Shown piece by piece: positions 45,508 to 56,083 of a stretch of DNA of 64,000 nucleotides; the stretch's first letter is position 1; each line of letters starts with the position of its first letter. Below the pieces are notes generated by a model, which did not search any database, was not told where the DNA came from, and saw only the letters and a program-made list of their open reading frames with translations. The stretch lies in NCBI RefSeq assembly GCF_964204645.1, contig NC_134032.1, positions 12,270,275 through 12,334,274 on the forward strand, given 5' to 3'. Position numbers and translations under genes: made by a program. This DNA is from Tubulanus polymorphus. Lineage: Eukaryota > Nemertea > Palaeonemertea > Tubulaniformes > Tubulanidae.

Positions 45508-48403
45508 GATGAAGGCTAGGACTCCAAACGCTAGGCTCCTCTGCAGCAGCGGCGGCGGCGGCAGCAATTATTGACGAAATAATACCTTCCTCCAAATGGG
45601 CGAACAAATACATAACCGAAAACCCACAAAATTGCGGCCTCTTTTAATCCTTCCCGATCCGAACTCGGCCTGCGCCGTAATTAATCCAAAAATTCGATGC
45701 GCCTATGTCATATTCCGCTTGGTTGTGATTTAATTCCGACGTTTGCGTTTCATATTATCCACTCCCCTCCTATAAACTGGGGTTGTAATCCTGGGTATGT
45801 GACGGGGAGATTGTGTAAGGCCCTTGTATATATGTTATCGGGCGTTTTTTGCTATATATATGTATATATATATATATATGTGTGTGTATCTGACAGCAGG
45901 CAGTATAGCACCGTGTTGGTGATGGTCTATCTATACTAAAACACAGTCGCCTAGCCGCGGCAATGCTAGCAGCACTGTGGTGTATAGCGAATGGAATAAT
46001 TACGTGATACTGCCAGCCTACAGCCAATCTTGTCACAGTGCTAGTGACGTCATTTGATAATAACGTTAAACATATTCCAGATGTACACGAGCGCGCGGAG
46101 AGACCATATTTGCATAAATCGATATATCTAACTGGGGACTCTCCCTGCGATCGCTGCAGTGCGCATCGCCAGAGAATCGCATGTAGGATCGAGCGGGCGC
46201 GCCTCCCGGAATATACATACATGCATATATGAAATATTTCTGATAGCTGATGCGCACGTGTTATGATTTTCAATTTTTATTTTTCATTAGAATGGATGTT
46301 CGTTAAAATCATTTCCTGACTCGGGAGATCGCCGCGAGACTGAGGGAACATGGAGGAGCGCTCAAAGCAAACTGGTTGAAATTTGAAACGCGTCAAATTC
46401 GCAGGGGTGAATTTAGGGTTGGTCTCGCGGGTGCGGACGATTGGACTTTGTAAAGAACCAACCTGCAGAAATAATGAAAACTATTAGAAAATAACAGTTG
46501 AAATACAGATTATATACATATATATATAAAAGTAAAACTAAAAAAAAAATGCACGAGACGCTTTCTGTCGACCAACACATGCACGAGTGAATATTGTGTC
46601 CACTGTTTTCAATCTTTTACAAACGATGATTTTGTGAAAATGAAATGACAAGCCGGCGACCGCTCCGGGGAGAAATAAATGCTACTGGATACGGTATGCT
46701 ATGGACACCAACGCCGGACGACTCGCAATTGAAATGCCCCCGGATGCGGGCAGAGTTAACTGGTGCTAACTGGCCTCAAGACAACATAGACCACAGACGA
46801 TTTTTGGCGAAGATGACTCTTCAGCATTCGAGTGTATGCAGTCATATAGACTTATACCGACTGTGGTGGTGACTCGTCGAAACTTCCGGCATTTGAAGCA
46901 GAGGGGCAGGAGAATATCTACCGATTTGATAATATTGTAAAATAATAGTATCAAACAACATAAAGGACTGTTTCATTGTATAAATTCGTGTAGATATTCT
47001 GTGTAGAATAGTGTTTAATGACTTTGAACACGTTGAATGGATGTGATGGAATCTGTCCATCGGTTGTCTTTTTATTGTAACAAGCGGGTGCTGCGCCTAA
47101 AAGTGACTGGAAATCGGAATATATAAAACAAGAGCAGTTGTTTCCATGTTTATTGTGCGTGTTCGCTCAATCATATTCAAGACTGGAAATAGTCTCAATT
47201 GAACTGCCGTATGGTGAATTCACTAAGATTCACCCTCGACCATTCGACCGCGACCATGTACAATCTGAGCACATCACCGTCAATGTACTATGACATAGGC
47301 TTCCATATTGAAACGCATAGATCTGTCTCGATTCTCATTAATCTACCCAGCTAAGATTCTATAATTACCATCAGCTTGTCCTTTGTGCGCGATTTGGTTG
47401 TTTAATTAAAATAAATAAAAGTATATAGTATATTATTTCAACCTCAACATAAAGAAAATATAATATTAATCGCCTTCTTTCGATCACAAGTCCAAGTCCT
47501 CAAAAGAATATGTTTGATATATGAATAGAGAATGTTTTTTGGCGAAATTTGATCTGATTCAATTATTTGTCACATTTGTAACATTATTTGTGTTTTCTTC
47601 CATTCTTTAAAATTTTATCTTTTTTTCTACCTTTTTTCAACTACATCGTTTGTATCATTATTATTTTCACTTCTCATTCACCCCTACCACTGGAAATGAA
47701 ATAGGATGGGTACCAAGACCCAAACAAGGTAAAATGAATAAGATGCACAAATACCAGAAAATACACATTTATCAATTAGTTCGTGTATTCGCCACAATAA
47801 ATGGGGGCAGCACATGACGATTGAGATTTGACACAGGTCGACATTCTTACTGTGGCATGCGAGTGGAAGATCTACCGCGATTTTTTATCGGAGTCTCAAA
47901 ATTATGACTGAACCGATGATAGGCGATTAGGACATGATAGGCGCGGATTTAGAACACATGATAGCCGATGAGAACACAAAGAACATATCGTAGTGCTTTC
48001 TGAATATATCATTCAAAAACAAAAAAAACAAACCATGATGTAATTTGAATTCATTTAAGAATTTATTTTTTTCCGTTTATTAAAAGTTGTTGAACTATAT
48101 CGCCTTGTATATATGATAATAAAGATGCAAAGATTGTGACTTGAGAACATTGAAAGTATTGTTTACGATTGATTTATTTTTTTGTAACATTAAACATAAA
48201 AATATCAAGATCAGGCAATCATACCAGTAGTGCCTTACTGAACTTTTTATGATCTCTATATAATGGTGAATGTGAAATTATATGCTAACTATAGATAGAT
48301 TATATCTTAAGTAACTATAAAACAATAATTTTGAGCGAGACCTCACACTGTAACATGAAATTATCTTATATAATCTTATATAATGATACTGACAGCAGAG
48401 ACA

Positions 48404-48757
48404 ATGCGTATCTTATAAACACTTATTCAGGAGCAGCGCAGACAATGCGTGTCTTATAAACACTTATTCAGGAGCAGCACAGACAATGCGTAAACTCTTA
48501 TTCAGGAGCAGCACAGACAATACATATCTTATAAACACTTACTCAGGAGCAGCACAGACAATGCGTATCTTATAAACACTTATTCAGGAGCAGCGCAGAC
48601 AATGCGTGTCTTATAAACACTTATTCAGGAGCAGCACAGACAATGCGTAAACTCTTATTCAGGAGCAGCACAGACAATACATATCTTATAAACACTTACT
48701 CAGGAGCAGCACAGACAATGCGTATCTTATAAACACTTATTCAGGAGCAGCAACGTC
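48404..48757. repeat. 157-bp higher-order tandem repeat
   Basis: Basic units of about 41 bp (CTTATAAACACTTATTCAGG plus AGCAGCACAGACAATGCG), with one shortened unit, form a four-unit block. The block occurs twice with no difference that I can see (48404-48560 and 48561-48717), followed by the start of a third. Confidence 0.9.
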
Positions 48758-50820
48758 AGTAGAATATGTAAAGTATTGATTTATTTTGAGCATTACCTTT
48801 TTACAAACCAGTCTGATGTGTAACATGGGTTCCAAAATGCGTCTTAAAATTCACTGTCTATTTGAAGAGGCGGAAATAAAGAAATAGTTTTAATGTTGAT
48901 TAATGAAAATATAAGTTAGTTAATAAGGGCTCTGGGCCTGGGAAGGAACTATTCATATATTGATTAGGCAAAATGTTTTCGGTTTGTTAACAGATGTGTC
49001 ATGTCCTTTGTAATTTGACAGAAAGTTCCTTCTGGGAGTCTCATAAAATCTACGCTCCATTAATTCATAGTGTTGATAGCTTTCAGCGTCTCGACTCGTA
49101 GGTCAGTTGAAATACACCTAAACTGAGATATAGAATCAATGGGATAGTTCAGATAATCTTCATACTTAGTTAAACATAGCTTTTCATGATTTGTAATAAT
49201 GACATAGTCCATTGGTCTTTATACGATTAATCTTAGAAATAGTGATTCATTTTATATTTCCTGAGAGTTAAAATAATTTAATGATTTGCATAGCCTAAAT
49301 GCTCAAAAGGGAGAGCGTAGTCAGTTAAACAGTTGCAACTTTTAAACGCAATAAAAGAAGTTGGTACGTAATTACTTTGGACTCCTAAACTCCCCCAGCA
49401 AGTTAATGGGTTTTAAATAAAGATGTTTTGAAAATGATTCCTTGGCCAAAAAGTGAAGGGCCGGGCCTTCAATACAAACTGGCTACGCCCCCCGAATATC
49501 ATCACGTATAGTTAAGGAAACCATATAATATTAGGCAGTGTTCTGTGTACAAATAATAAGTTTATATACGAAAGCGTTGATTTATTTTTTGATGCCATAA
49601 TTTTAAGGCCTGTTAAAGCGATTTGACTAATGAGTAGAATATCTTGATTTTTCACATAGAGTTTAGAATTGTGCTTCCATGTAGGTGACCGTAGCTAGGT
49701 ATATGAAACTTATATCGTAGTACATTGTATCCACAGAGGTATGAGAGGTAATACTAGGAATAATGTAATATAAAGGAATGATAATAATGGCCAGCAATGA
49801 TTTTGATCGTTTTAATTTTGTTTATAGCTGTTTTAACTTCTTTCATTGTCATCCATATCATAAGGTTGAGTGGCTTTCAATGATCACTTAACTTCAAATC
49901 GGGGTGTTTAATAAGGAAGCGATTATTTAGGTGCAGCAGTGAATTTGTAGCACTTTTTTAAGTGAGGCCATAATTTCACCACTAAGAAATTCCTGATGAT
50001 GTAAATAGTAATAAATAGTACAAAATACAGAGAACATAATTTTAAAAAATAGATAAAAACTACATAAGAAAATAAATGATATAAAAAAAATAAATGAAAT
50101 TATAAAGTAATGAAAAAATAAACAAAACCAACAAACAATTAGTTAATATAGGTCTTCATCATCAGGAATTTTTTCTAATCAACTCAATCTAATTATTAAA
50201 GGTTCTTCTTTCATAGAACAACCTTCTCCGTGTTTCCCAACCTCTTGAGATCTTTTCTGTTGTTGTTTTAAGCGTTCTATCGGCTCAGTAATAAACAAAA
50301 CAAATAACCATAAACCTTAACTAAACCAAATACACTAAAAAAATATCTGTTTCGATAGAATGCTTCAAATAACTGATGAAAGATCACGCGTCCTTTTACC
50401 TATGTATCACACCCTGTCACTGCTGTAACTGTTAATTGTTTTAGGGATAATATCTGGGAGATACATTTGACTCTTTTTTAGAAAGAATGTTAAACAGCTA
50501 TAAACGTGTTCATGAAATTATTGTCATGTTTTCAAATAACTTTGTATTAAATGTATTAAATGAGCGAACTGATAATGTTTGAAAATCTTTAGTTAAGACA
50601 AGGTCCCCTACTATGCGACTGACACCTTGTAGCGGTGTAGTAGCTTGCGTGCCTCACTGACCCTGAGAGCTATGCTGGAGGGGGTATTATAGGGGTAGAG
50701 GCCAGATGAAGATCGGTCATTTTCTTCAAACAGAAATTTCTATTAGGCACTCACAATACCGATGTTTCTGTGCATGTATTTCAGTTAAATGTTGTAAAAT
50801 ACTCATCTCAAACTATGGCT

Positions 50821-50859
50821 AAAGTGATAGCTTTGTCTTGAAGACAAAGCTATCACTTT
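50821..50859. repeat. Perfect 19-bp hairpin with one-base loop
   Basis: AAAGTGATAGCTTTGTCTT, a single G, then its exact reverse complement. Located in the ORF-poor interval between RIM and rabenosyn-5. Confidence 0.9.
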
Positions 50860-52150
50860 GTAGTTTAGTTGTAATTATTGTCTTAGAATAAAATAGCCAT
50901 GTTCATTTTCCATGCAAATCTTTCATTCGTTTGGTTAAGTTTGTTATAATTCAATCTTTTCTCTTTCAATGGTTCATGAAATACTGGTTTAATTCTAAGG
51001 TCCTATCAAAAATAGAGGAGCAGTTTCTTGATAACTGATGACAGTGATGTGTCCTCGGTTGATCTTATGGTGTCATTCTATCGGTTCAACGAGGTACTTA
51101 AAGACAATTACCTTACATGTTTAAAAACACAGGATAAGATAAAAACAATAAATTTCTACGTAGTTGATGTGATAGAATGCTTAATACTTCACGAATGTAT
51201 GTGTAACCGAGTATTGTTTTTCGACATGTTGAGATGTCTTGAGTTATGATTTTCCTATTGATTGAAACTGTTTTGAACTTTGAACATTTTAGGAACTGCA
51301 GCGGCAAAAGCACGGCAGTTATTTAGTCAACCGAATGATGTTATTCTCATACCATGTTTTTGACGAAACTTAATGTTCACTTAGCATGATAGAATTTATG
51401 TTTGTAATAATACCAGTTATCAAATGGATTACCATAAGAAATATAAATAATACTTGTCTGGCTTGCGTTTTTTCTTTGGTTATGTTCGAGCTTTTGGCCA
51501 CACCGAGTCCTTGATCTCCTTGTTCCACATTATCTAATTACAACTTGAGCACTTGTATAAAACTTTGTTGTAAGAAAGGCGATAAATAAGGAAATATCAT
51601 CATTAATACCATGGCCACCACACCATATCTCATCCACAACTTTAATATAGATCCATAGACCAGTTTGTCACTGGTTGAGTTAGGCGGGTGTCGTGGCCAA
51701 GAAGACGTTCTGGATGGGATGATCTTTCAACTGGACAGGCCCCTTCTGGCAAGCAAGCTGGATCCGTTACCGTCCTGCTTCAAACAAATGACTGCCTCGG
51801 CTTGTTTTCAATGCAAGCAACTCGTATCATATTTTGGCTCAAAATGCCACGGTAACCGCTTCAATTTTTACAATACCAGAATGTGCTGCCACCTAGGACA
51901 CGAATTAATACAGCCGCGGAGTAACAATTTCGTCTTGCAGCATATTAAATTAAGTTCAGGGCCGTTTTTTCAATTAAATATCTAATTAATTACGCCTTGT
52001 CTAAACAGAGACGATGATTTGATCCGCAGTGAAACCGAGAAGTTCTCAAGCCCCACTCAGGTATCTTAAACTTTGATATGTACACGCTGACCAGAAAGAG
52101 TTTGATTAGTTGTGGAGGAGGGTGTGACCAATCCATCAATTCCATCGAAC

Positions 52151-52937
52151 CACAGGGGTTTGGCGATGGGCTTGGATTTTATTTCCGGGTTGTTGATAAT
52201 CTCGCGAGAATGGCGCTAAATATGAACTGCGAATAAATTCAAAATATCACGGAAATACCTTGTGTTTATATTGTTTATTTATCCGCTATAAAGTTTCGAT
52301 AAAAAATTGGTCGTTAAGAATCATTATCAGACGGTCGTCACGCTACTATATAAAAGAACAAGGGATGAAACGCCTTCAGAGTTGTGCCAGCCAGAAAGTT
52401 GGGACAGTCACGTGACTTAACGCTTCTTATTTGACTGAACGCGAACCTGAAGCATATAAGATGGAAACTATGATACGAAAAATATTTGAGAATAACTTAC
52501 ATTCAAATGCATTTTTTACTATGAATTATATATTTCGTCATAATTTATTCCTTATAAGTTATTTATTTCATATGAATCATAATCTGATAATTGATATCGG
52601 TCTGTGAATATGTTAACTTTTCGTGTTGAAGTTTTAAATGCGATGACGTCATCAGAATGTCACGTGACTGTCCCAACTTTCTGGCTGAAAATTTAAGTAC
52701 AGCGGAGGCCTGGCGTTTCATCCCTTGTGATTTTATATAGTAAAGCGTGACGACCGTCTGATAATGATTCTTAACGACCAATTGTTTATCGAAACTTTAT
52801 AGCGGATAAATAAACAATATAAACACAAGGTATTTCCGTGATATTTTGAATTTATTCGCAGTTCATATTTAGCGCCATTGTCGCGAGATTATCAACAACC
52901 CGGAAATAAAATCCAAGCCCATCGCCAAACCCCTGTG
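52151..52937. mobile_element. 787-bp foldback element with 8-bp target duplication (hAT-like)
   Basis: Two inverted arms of about 260-280 bp (from 52151 inward, and 52937 inward) enclose about 250 bp. The ends are CACAGGGGTTTGGCGATGGG and its complement. The flanks carry the perfect direct repeat CATCGAAC at 52143-52150 and 52938-52945. Eight-bp duplications and CAGGGG-type ends are features of hAT transposons. There is no coding capacity, so it is non-autonomous. Confidence 0.85.
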
Positions 52938-52998
52938 CATCGAACAACAAACAAACATAACTATATCTGATATAGCTATTTACTACGTGTCATATATA

Positions 52999-53365
52999 CA
53001 GTAAACTCCCGATATACCACCCGCATTGGTGCAGAACGATTTTGGCGGTAAAGAGATGTAGGCCTACATTGAGAAAACCTTGGGGTGTTGGTAAAGAGAG
53101 TACAGTGTTTTCGATAAGAAATTAACAAGCCAGGCCTTTGAAAAACAGGAGGGTCCCATAATATGTCACAGCCCCTGAAATGAAAGCTTTTTTGAAGTAG
53201 CAGGCGGGTCCCTTACAAACGACAGACGGGTCTGGGACCTGGGACCTGGCTCTTATTGAAAACACTGGAGTATGGCGGTATCGGGGTGTTTTACTATGTA
53301 TAGAGATGTACTTTTAGAAAACTTGGCAATAAATAGGGGGGGGGGGTATATCGGGGGTTGACTGT
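52999..53365. mobile_element. Tc1/mariner-like foldback element (CAGTnAAC..CGATATACC ends)
   Basis: The left end CAGTAAACTCCCGATATACC and right end GGTATATCGGGGGTTGACTG are inverted copies, each next to TA, as expected for Tc1/mariner insertion. A related degraded copy is at 40974-41174. Confidence 0.65.
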
Positions 53366-53382
53366 ATAAAAATTTTGATTTA

Positions 53383-53585
53383 AGCGGCCTCAGTAGCTCA
53401 GTGAGATAAGGCGTGATGTTGTTGCACCTGCTATCAGTGCTGAGAGACAATAGGTTTGAGTCCTGCTGGCTGCTTACAGTGTGCACTTCAAAGGCCGTCC
53501 CAGTCGTGAGGTTAAGCGAATAATCCAATAGGGTTAGTTTCGTGAAACCAAGATCCAAGCAGCGCAAAGCCAAAACAAACAAACC
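53383..53585 (+). mobile_element. tRNA-derived SINE upstream of rabenosyn-5
   Basis: The head contains box A-like TAGCTCAGTGAG (53394-53405) and box B GGTTTGAGTCCTGC (53453-53466). A body of about 100 bp ends in an A/C-rich CAAAACAAACAAAC tail. It ends about 50 bp before the predicted acceptor of the rabenosyn-5 coding exon. Confidence 0.7.
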
Positions 53586-53629
53586 CTACTGCTTCTCAAT
53601 TATGTTTCTCGTTTATGAAAGCGCGTTGA

Positions 53630-53636
53630 TTTTCAG
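53630..53636 (+). other. Probable 3' splice site of a 5'-UTR intron of rabenosyn-5
   Basis: TTTTCAG followed by GTTTATGG, 42 bp before the start codon. I could not place the upstream donor or exon. The preceding 50 bp separate it from a SINE. Confidence 0.45.
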
Positions 53637-53640
53637 GTTT

Positions 53641-53697
53641 ATGGATCGGTCGTTAGAGGGCGCCACGCTGCTAGTAACATGTCCGATACGGTGGTGA
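53641..53697 (+). other. Upstream ORF overlapping the rabenosyn-5 start
   Basis: An ATG four bases after the predicted acceptor opens an 18-codon frame that ends in TGA at 53695-53697, past the rabenosyn-5 ATG at 53679 and in another frame. If this exon start is used, scanning ribosomes would meet it first, which could lower translation. Whether the mRNA includes it is not known. Confidence 0.5.
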
Positions 53698-55163
53698 TAC
53701 GCGAGGGCTTCCTGTGCCCGATCTGTATGCAAGATTTAGAGAATGTGTCGCAATTGCAACAACATTTCGACGAGTCGCACTCCGAGGAAAATGACGTACT
53801 TCAACAACTGAAAGGAATCTTCGGCAAAGCGAAAAAGAAAATTCTCGGCTTGGAAGAAGATGATTCGTTAATCGGGGCGACTGCTGGTGGTGCGTCGCCA
53901 TGGAAACCGGATGCAGACGCTGCCCATGTCGATTCATCGTCGTATCTATGGGAACCGCAACGACTCGGAGCCAGTCGTAACCATAGTGACGCATTTAAAT
54001 CGACTCGCGACGGACGAATCGACCGGTACGTCGTCGAAACGAATAAGTTACTGATTCGTTTGGATAAGTTGATCAGTCCGGACGCGCCGGTCGACACTAA
54101 ACAGCGGAAAATCTACGAAATGCGCGTCGTCAATTGGGCGTTGGATAGCGACGTGAATTTGTGCCCGACGTGCGGCGAGAAATTCCGTCTGACCAGGCGG
54201 CGCCACCACTGTCGTCTGTGCGGCGGAATCATGTGCGATCGGTGCTCGCAGTTTTTGCCGTACGCTTTCGCGAAGCGTTTGACCGACCCGGCGTACGACG
54301 TGGCGACGATCGACGGCGGCTGCGGGTATCTACGACGTACGGGTAGCGCGAGCAGTCTGAACTCGATGACGAACCCGGACGGCGAGCCGCACGTTCGTAC
54401 ATGCGTCGACTGTCGTCGTCTGCTCGAACGACGCGACGTTCAAATGCGTCAACGTTACGCGACGCCGCCGATCGTCGACATCTACGAACGCATGAAGGAG
54501 ATAATGACGCTCGCCGACGAGTCGATGGTCGAATTTCAGAAATTGGTCGATTCGCTGCTCGCCGGCGAGAACACGTACAGCTATCAAAAAGCGGTCGATG
54601 ACAAGACGAAGCTGTTGAAGCTATACGACCACGTCGAGGTTTACAGTAAACGTATCGCGAATTTAGGCCTCGACGAAGCCGAACCGCCGCATCCGAAAGT
54701 TCTCCAGCTGCAGAAGTCGGTGCGTTTGTCGACGATGCAGTATTTACAGTCGAATAAAGTGAAATTGCAGAATTTGCCGACCGAGGCCGAGTTGAAGCGA
54801 CGTCGCGAGCAACGCGAACTCGAACGCCGGCAACGCATCGAGGAGCAACTCGCGCTCGAGAGGACTCGCGAGGAGGAGTCGCGGCGGAAACGTCGATTGT
54901 CGTTGCCGGAGACGTCGCGGTCGGCGGCGTCCGCGTCGGTCGTGCGGGATTCCGGTTGGACGCCGTTCGAAATCGGCAACCAGGTGGCGTCGAACGACGA
55001 CCCGATGATTCAGCAGATGAACATCGTGCGGTTTTATATACGCCAGGCGAAACAGGCGCAGAAATACGACGAGGTGAAAATACTCGAGGACAATCTGAAA
55101 GATTTGCAACTGGAGTATTATAAAGGGATGGGACAAGGGTTTAACAGCAGTACAGAACAATAA
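53679..55163 (+). CDS. RBSN: Rabenosyn-5, short form (FYVE-finger Rab effector), single coding exon
   Basis: A 494-residue effector of endosomal Rabs acting in early-endosome fusion and recycling. Seen: a C2H2 finger (Cys13, Cys16, His29, His34) after REGFLCPIC; conserved YLWEPQ at 90-95; FYVE finger with WALD at 153-156, RRRHHCR at 173-179 and Cys 162/165/178/181/186/189/242/245; a charged coiled coil at about 365-405; and a helical hairpin DDPMIQQMNIVRFYIRQAKQ at about 440-480, which matches the central Rab-binding domain of human rabenosyn-5. It stops there, so the NPF repeats and second Rab-binding hairpin of the 784-residue human protein are absent. The coding region has no intron and is GC-rich against AT-rich surroundings. 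A splice acceptor TTTTCAG at 53630-53636 suggests an upstream non-coding exon. AATAAA lies 20 nt after the stop. Confidence 0.95.
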   Translation: MSDTVVIREGFLCPICMQDLENVSQLQQHFDESHSEENDVLQQLKGIFGKAKKKILGLEEDDSLIGATAGGASPWKPDADAAHVDSSSYLWEPQRLGASRNHSDAFKSTRDGRIDRYVVETNKLLIRLDKLISPDAPVDTKQRKIYEMRVVNWALDSDVNLCPTCGEKFRLTRRRHHCRLCGGIMCDRCSQFLPYAFAKRLTDPAYDVATIDGGCGYLRRTGSASSLNSMTNPDGEPHVRTCVDCRRLLERRDVQMRQRYATPPIVDIYERMKEIMTLADESMVEFQKLVDSLLAGENTYSYQKAVDDKTKLLKLYDHVEVYSKRIANLGLDEAEPPHPKVLQLQKSVRLSTMQYLQSNKVKLQNLPTEAELKRRREQRELERRQRIEEQLALERTREEESRRKRRLSLPETSRSAASASVVRDSGWTPFEIGNQVASNDDPMIQQMNIVRFYIRQAKQAQKYDEVKILEDNLKDLQLEYYKGMGQGFNSSTEQ

Positions 55164-55182
55164 TCAATACTACGTTCGTAGC

Positions 55183-55188
55183 AATAAA
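55183..55188 (+). terminator. AATAAA polyadenylation signal of rabenosyn-5
   Basis: Canonical AATAAA beginning 20 nt after the TAA stop, implying a 3' UTR of roughly 40 nt if used. No other signal was seen close by. Confidence 0.5.
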
Positions 55189-55245
55189 CGGGGGCTGATC
55201 CACGTGGGTCCTCAGTAATTAGTTACTAACAGGGTTCTCATTGAT

Positions 55246-55385
55246 CGGGGGACCAGTTGCTCAAAACATGGTTCAAGATAACTGGTGGATAGATACGGTA
55301 GTAAGAATGTGCTTTTAATTGTTAGTAGGCCTATGTCGACTATCCACTGGTTAACTCTGACCAACCTTTGAGCAACCGGCCCCTG
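55246..55385. mobile_element. Foldback MITE, GGGGACCAGTTGCTCAAA family
   Basis: GGGGGACCAGTTGCTCAAAA at the left and CTTTGAGCAACCGGCCCCTG at the right, with TAACTGGTGGATAG/CTATCCACTGGTTA as the inner pair. It begins about 60 bp after the rabenosyn-5 polyadenylation signal. Confidence 0.7.
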
Positions 55386-55829
55386 AATCAGGTCCCATCG
55401 TTGGGAGTTAAAATATTTTACTCAGAGTTAACTCACGACCCAGGGGATTCAGGATTGATTTTTTTCCTGCTGGGAAACCAGCGAATTCTGACTTAGTTTC
55501 GGGAATCAGCAAATTTGAAGCTAAGCATATGAGCTTAATAATGCCAATATCATTTTGCGGTTTGTGAAATTAATCCAATCATGAATCATAGCACAGTCCG
55601 GTTGGGCGTGTTATGAGACTTCTGTTGTAAGACCCTCAAAATTTTGATCGGCCCATTTGTCTAAGGGTACTTTGTAACTCAAAAAAGCTATGAACAATTT
55701 TTTCACAAACAAATCTTGAAAGTTCATTTGTGAAAGAAAGTCAGAAGAACACCAAGGAATGCCCTCCCTCTTCAAAATAATTAGCCGGAAAATATTCTGC
55801 ATGCAAAATCTTGCCCGTGGATCTGCCCC

Positions 55830-56083
55830 TGGGACCAGTTTTTATGAAAAAGATTAAGCTTAAAATGGTTTAGTTTGTTGCAGCCTCATTGAAAACATTA
55901 TGAATTAACCAAAAAAGTTATGAAAGCGAGAATTTTGATTTATTTGCAAAATCAAAACCCTGACAGTTCCGTGAAAAGTTTTTAGGTAAAAAACTTGTGA
56001 AGTTTGAATTGTTGTCCTTATTGATAAACCTGAAGCAACTAAACCAATTTATTAAGTTCAACTTTTTTGTGAAACTGGACCCA
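55830..56083. mobile_element. Foldback element, CCAGTTTTTATGAAAAAG family
   Basis: GGGACCAGTTTTTATGAAAA at the left and CTTTTTTGTGAAACTGGACC at the right, about 254 bp. It is related to the element at 4232-4341 at its ends. Located between rabenosyn-5 and SNRNP25. Confidence 0.6.

Larger units (their letters stand above)
45508..53629. other. Divergent intergenic interval between RIM and rabenosyn-5
   Basis: 8.1 kb that must hold the 5' UTR and promoter of RIM and the first exon of rabenosyn-5, neither of which I can place. About 46640-46870 is less AT-rich and open on plus, but unrecognised. About 47060-51030 is very AT-rich with no frame over 60 codons and contains the higher-order repeat. 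A 106-codon frame at 51665-51985 lacks an ATG and is unrecognised. Confidence 0.6.

Noticed and set aside
45508-45567. RIM starting 20 codons further upstream
   Set aside because: The upstream in-frame start would be TTG, directly after a TAA stop; the first ATG is at 45507.
45770-46273. Minus-strand frame of 167 codons
   Set aside because: It crosses an AT/GT microsatellite, has no domain, and does not splice to RIM exon 1 in an obvious way.
51665-51985. Cys-containing 106-codon plus-strand frame
   Set aside because: No ATG start, no match to a family I know, and no splice signals that would make it an exon.
53383-53470. A functional tRNA gene on plus
   Set aside because: Box B is present, but the variable region is too long, the stems pair poorly, and a SINE-like body and tail follow.
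53679-55163. Rabenosyn-5 as a processed retrocopy
   Set aside because: The frame is intact with strong conservation and its own AATAAA. There is no A-tail or flanking duplication, and a splice acceptor lies just upstream.
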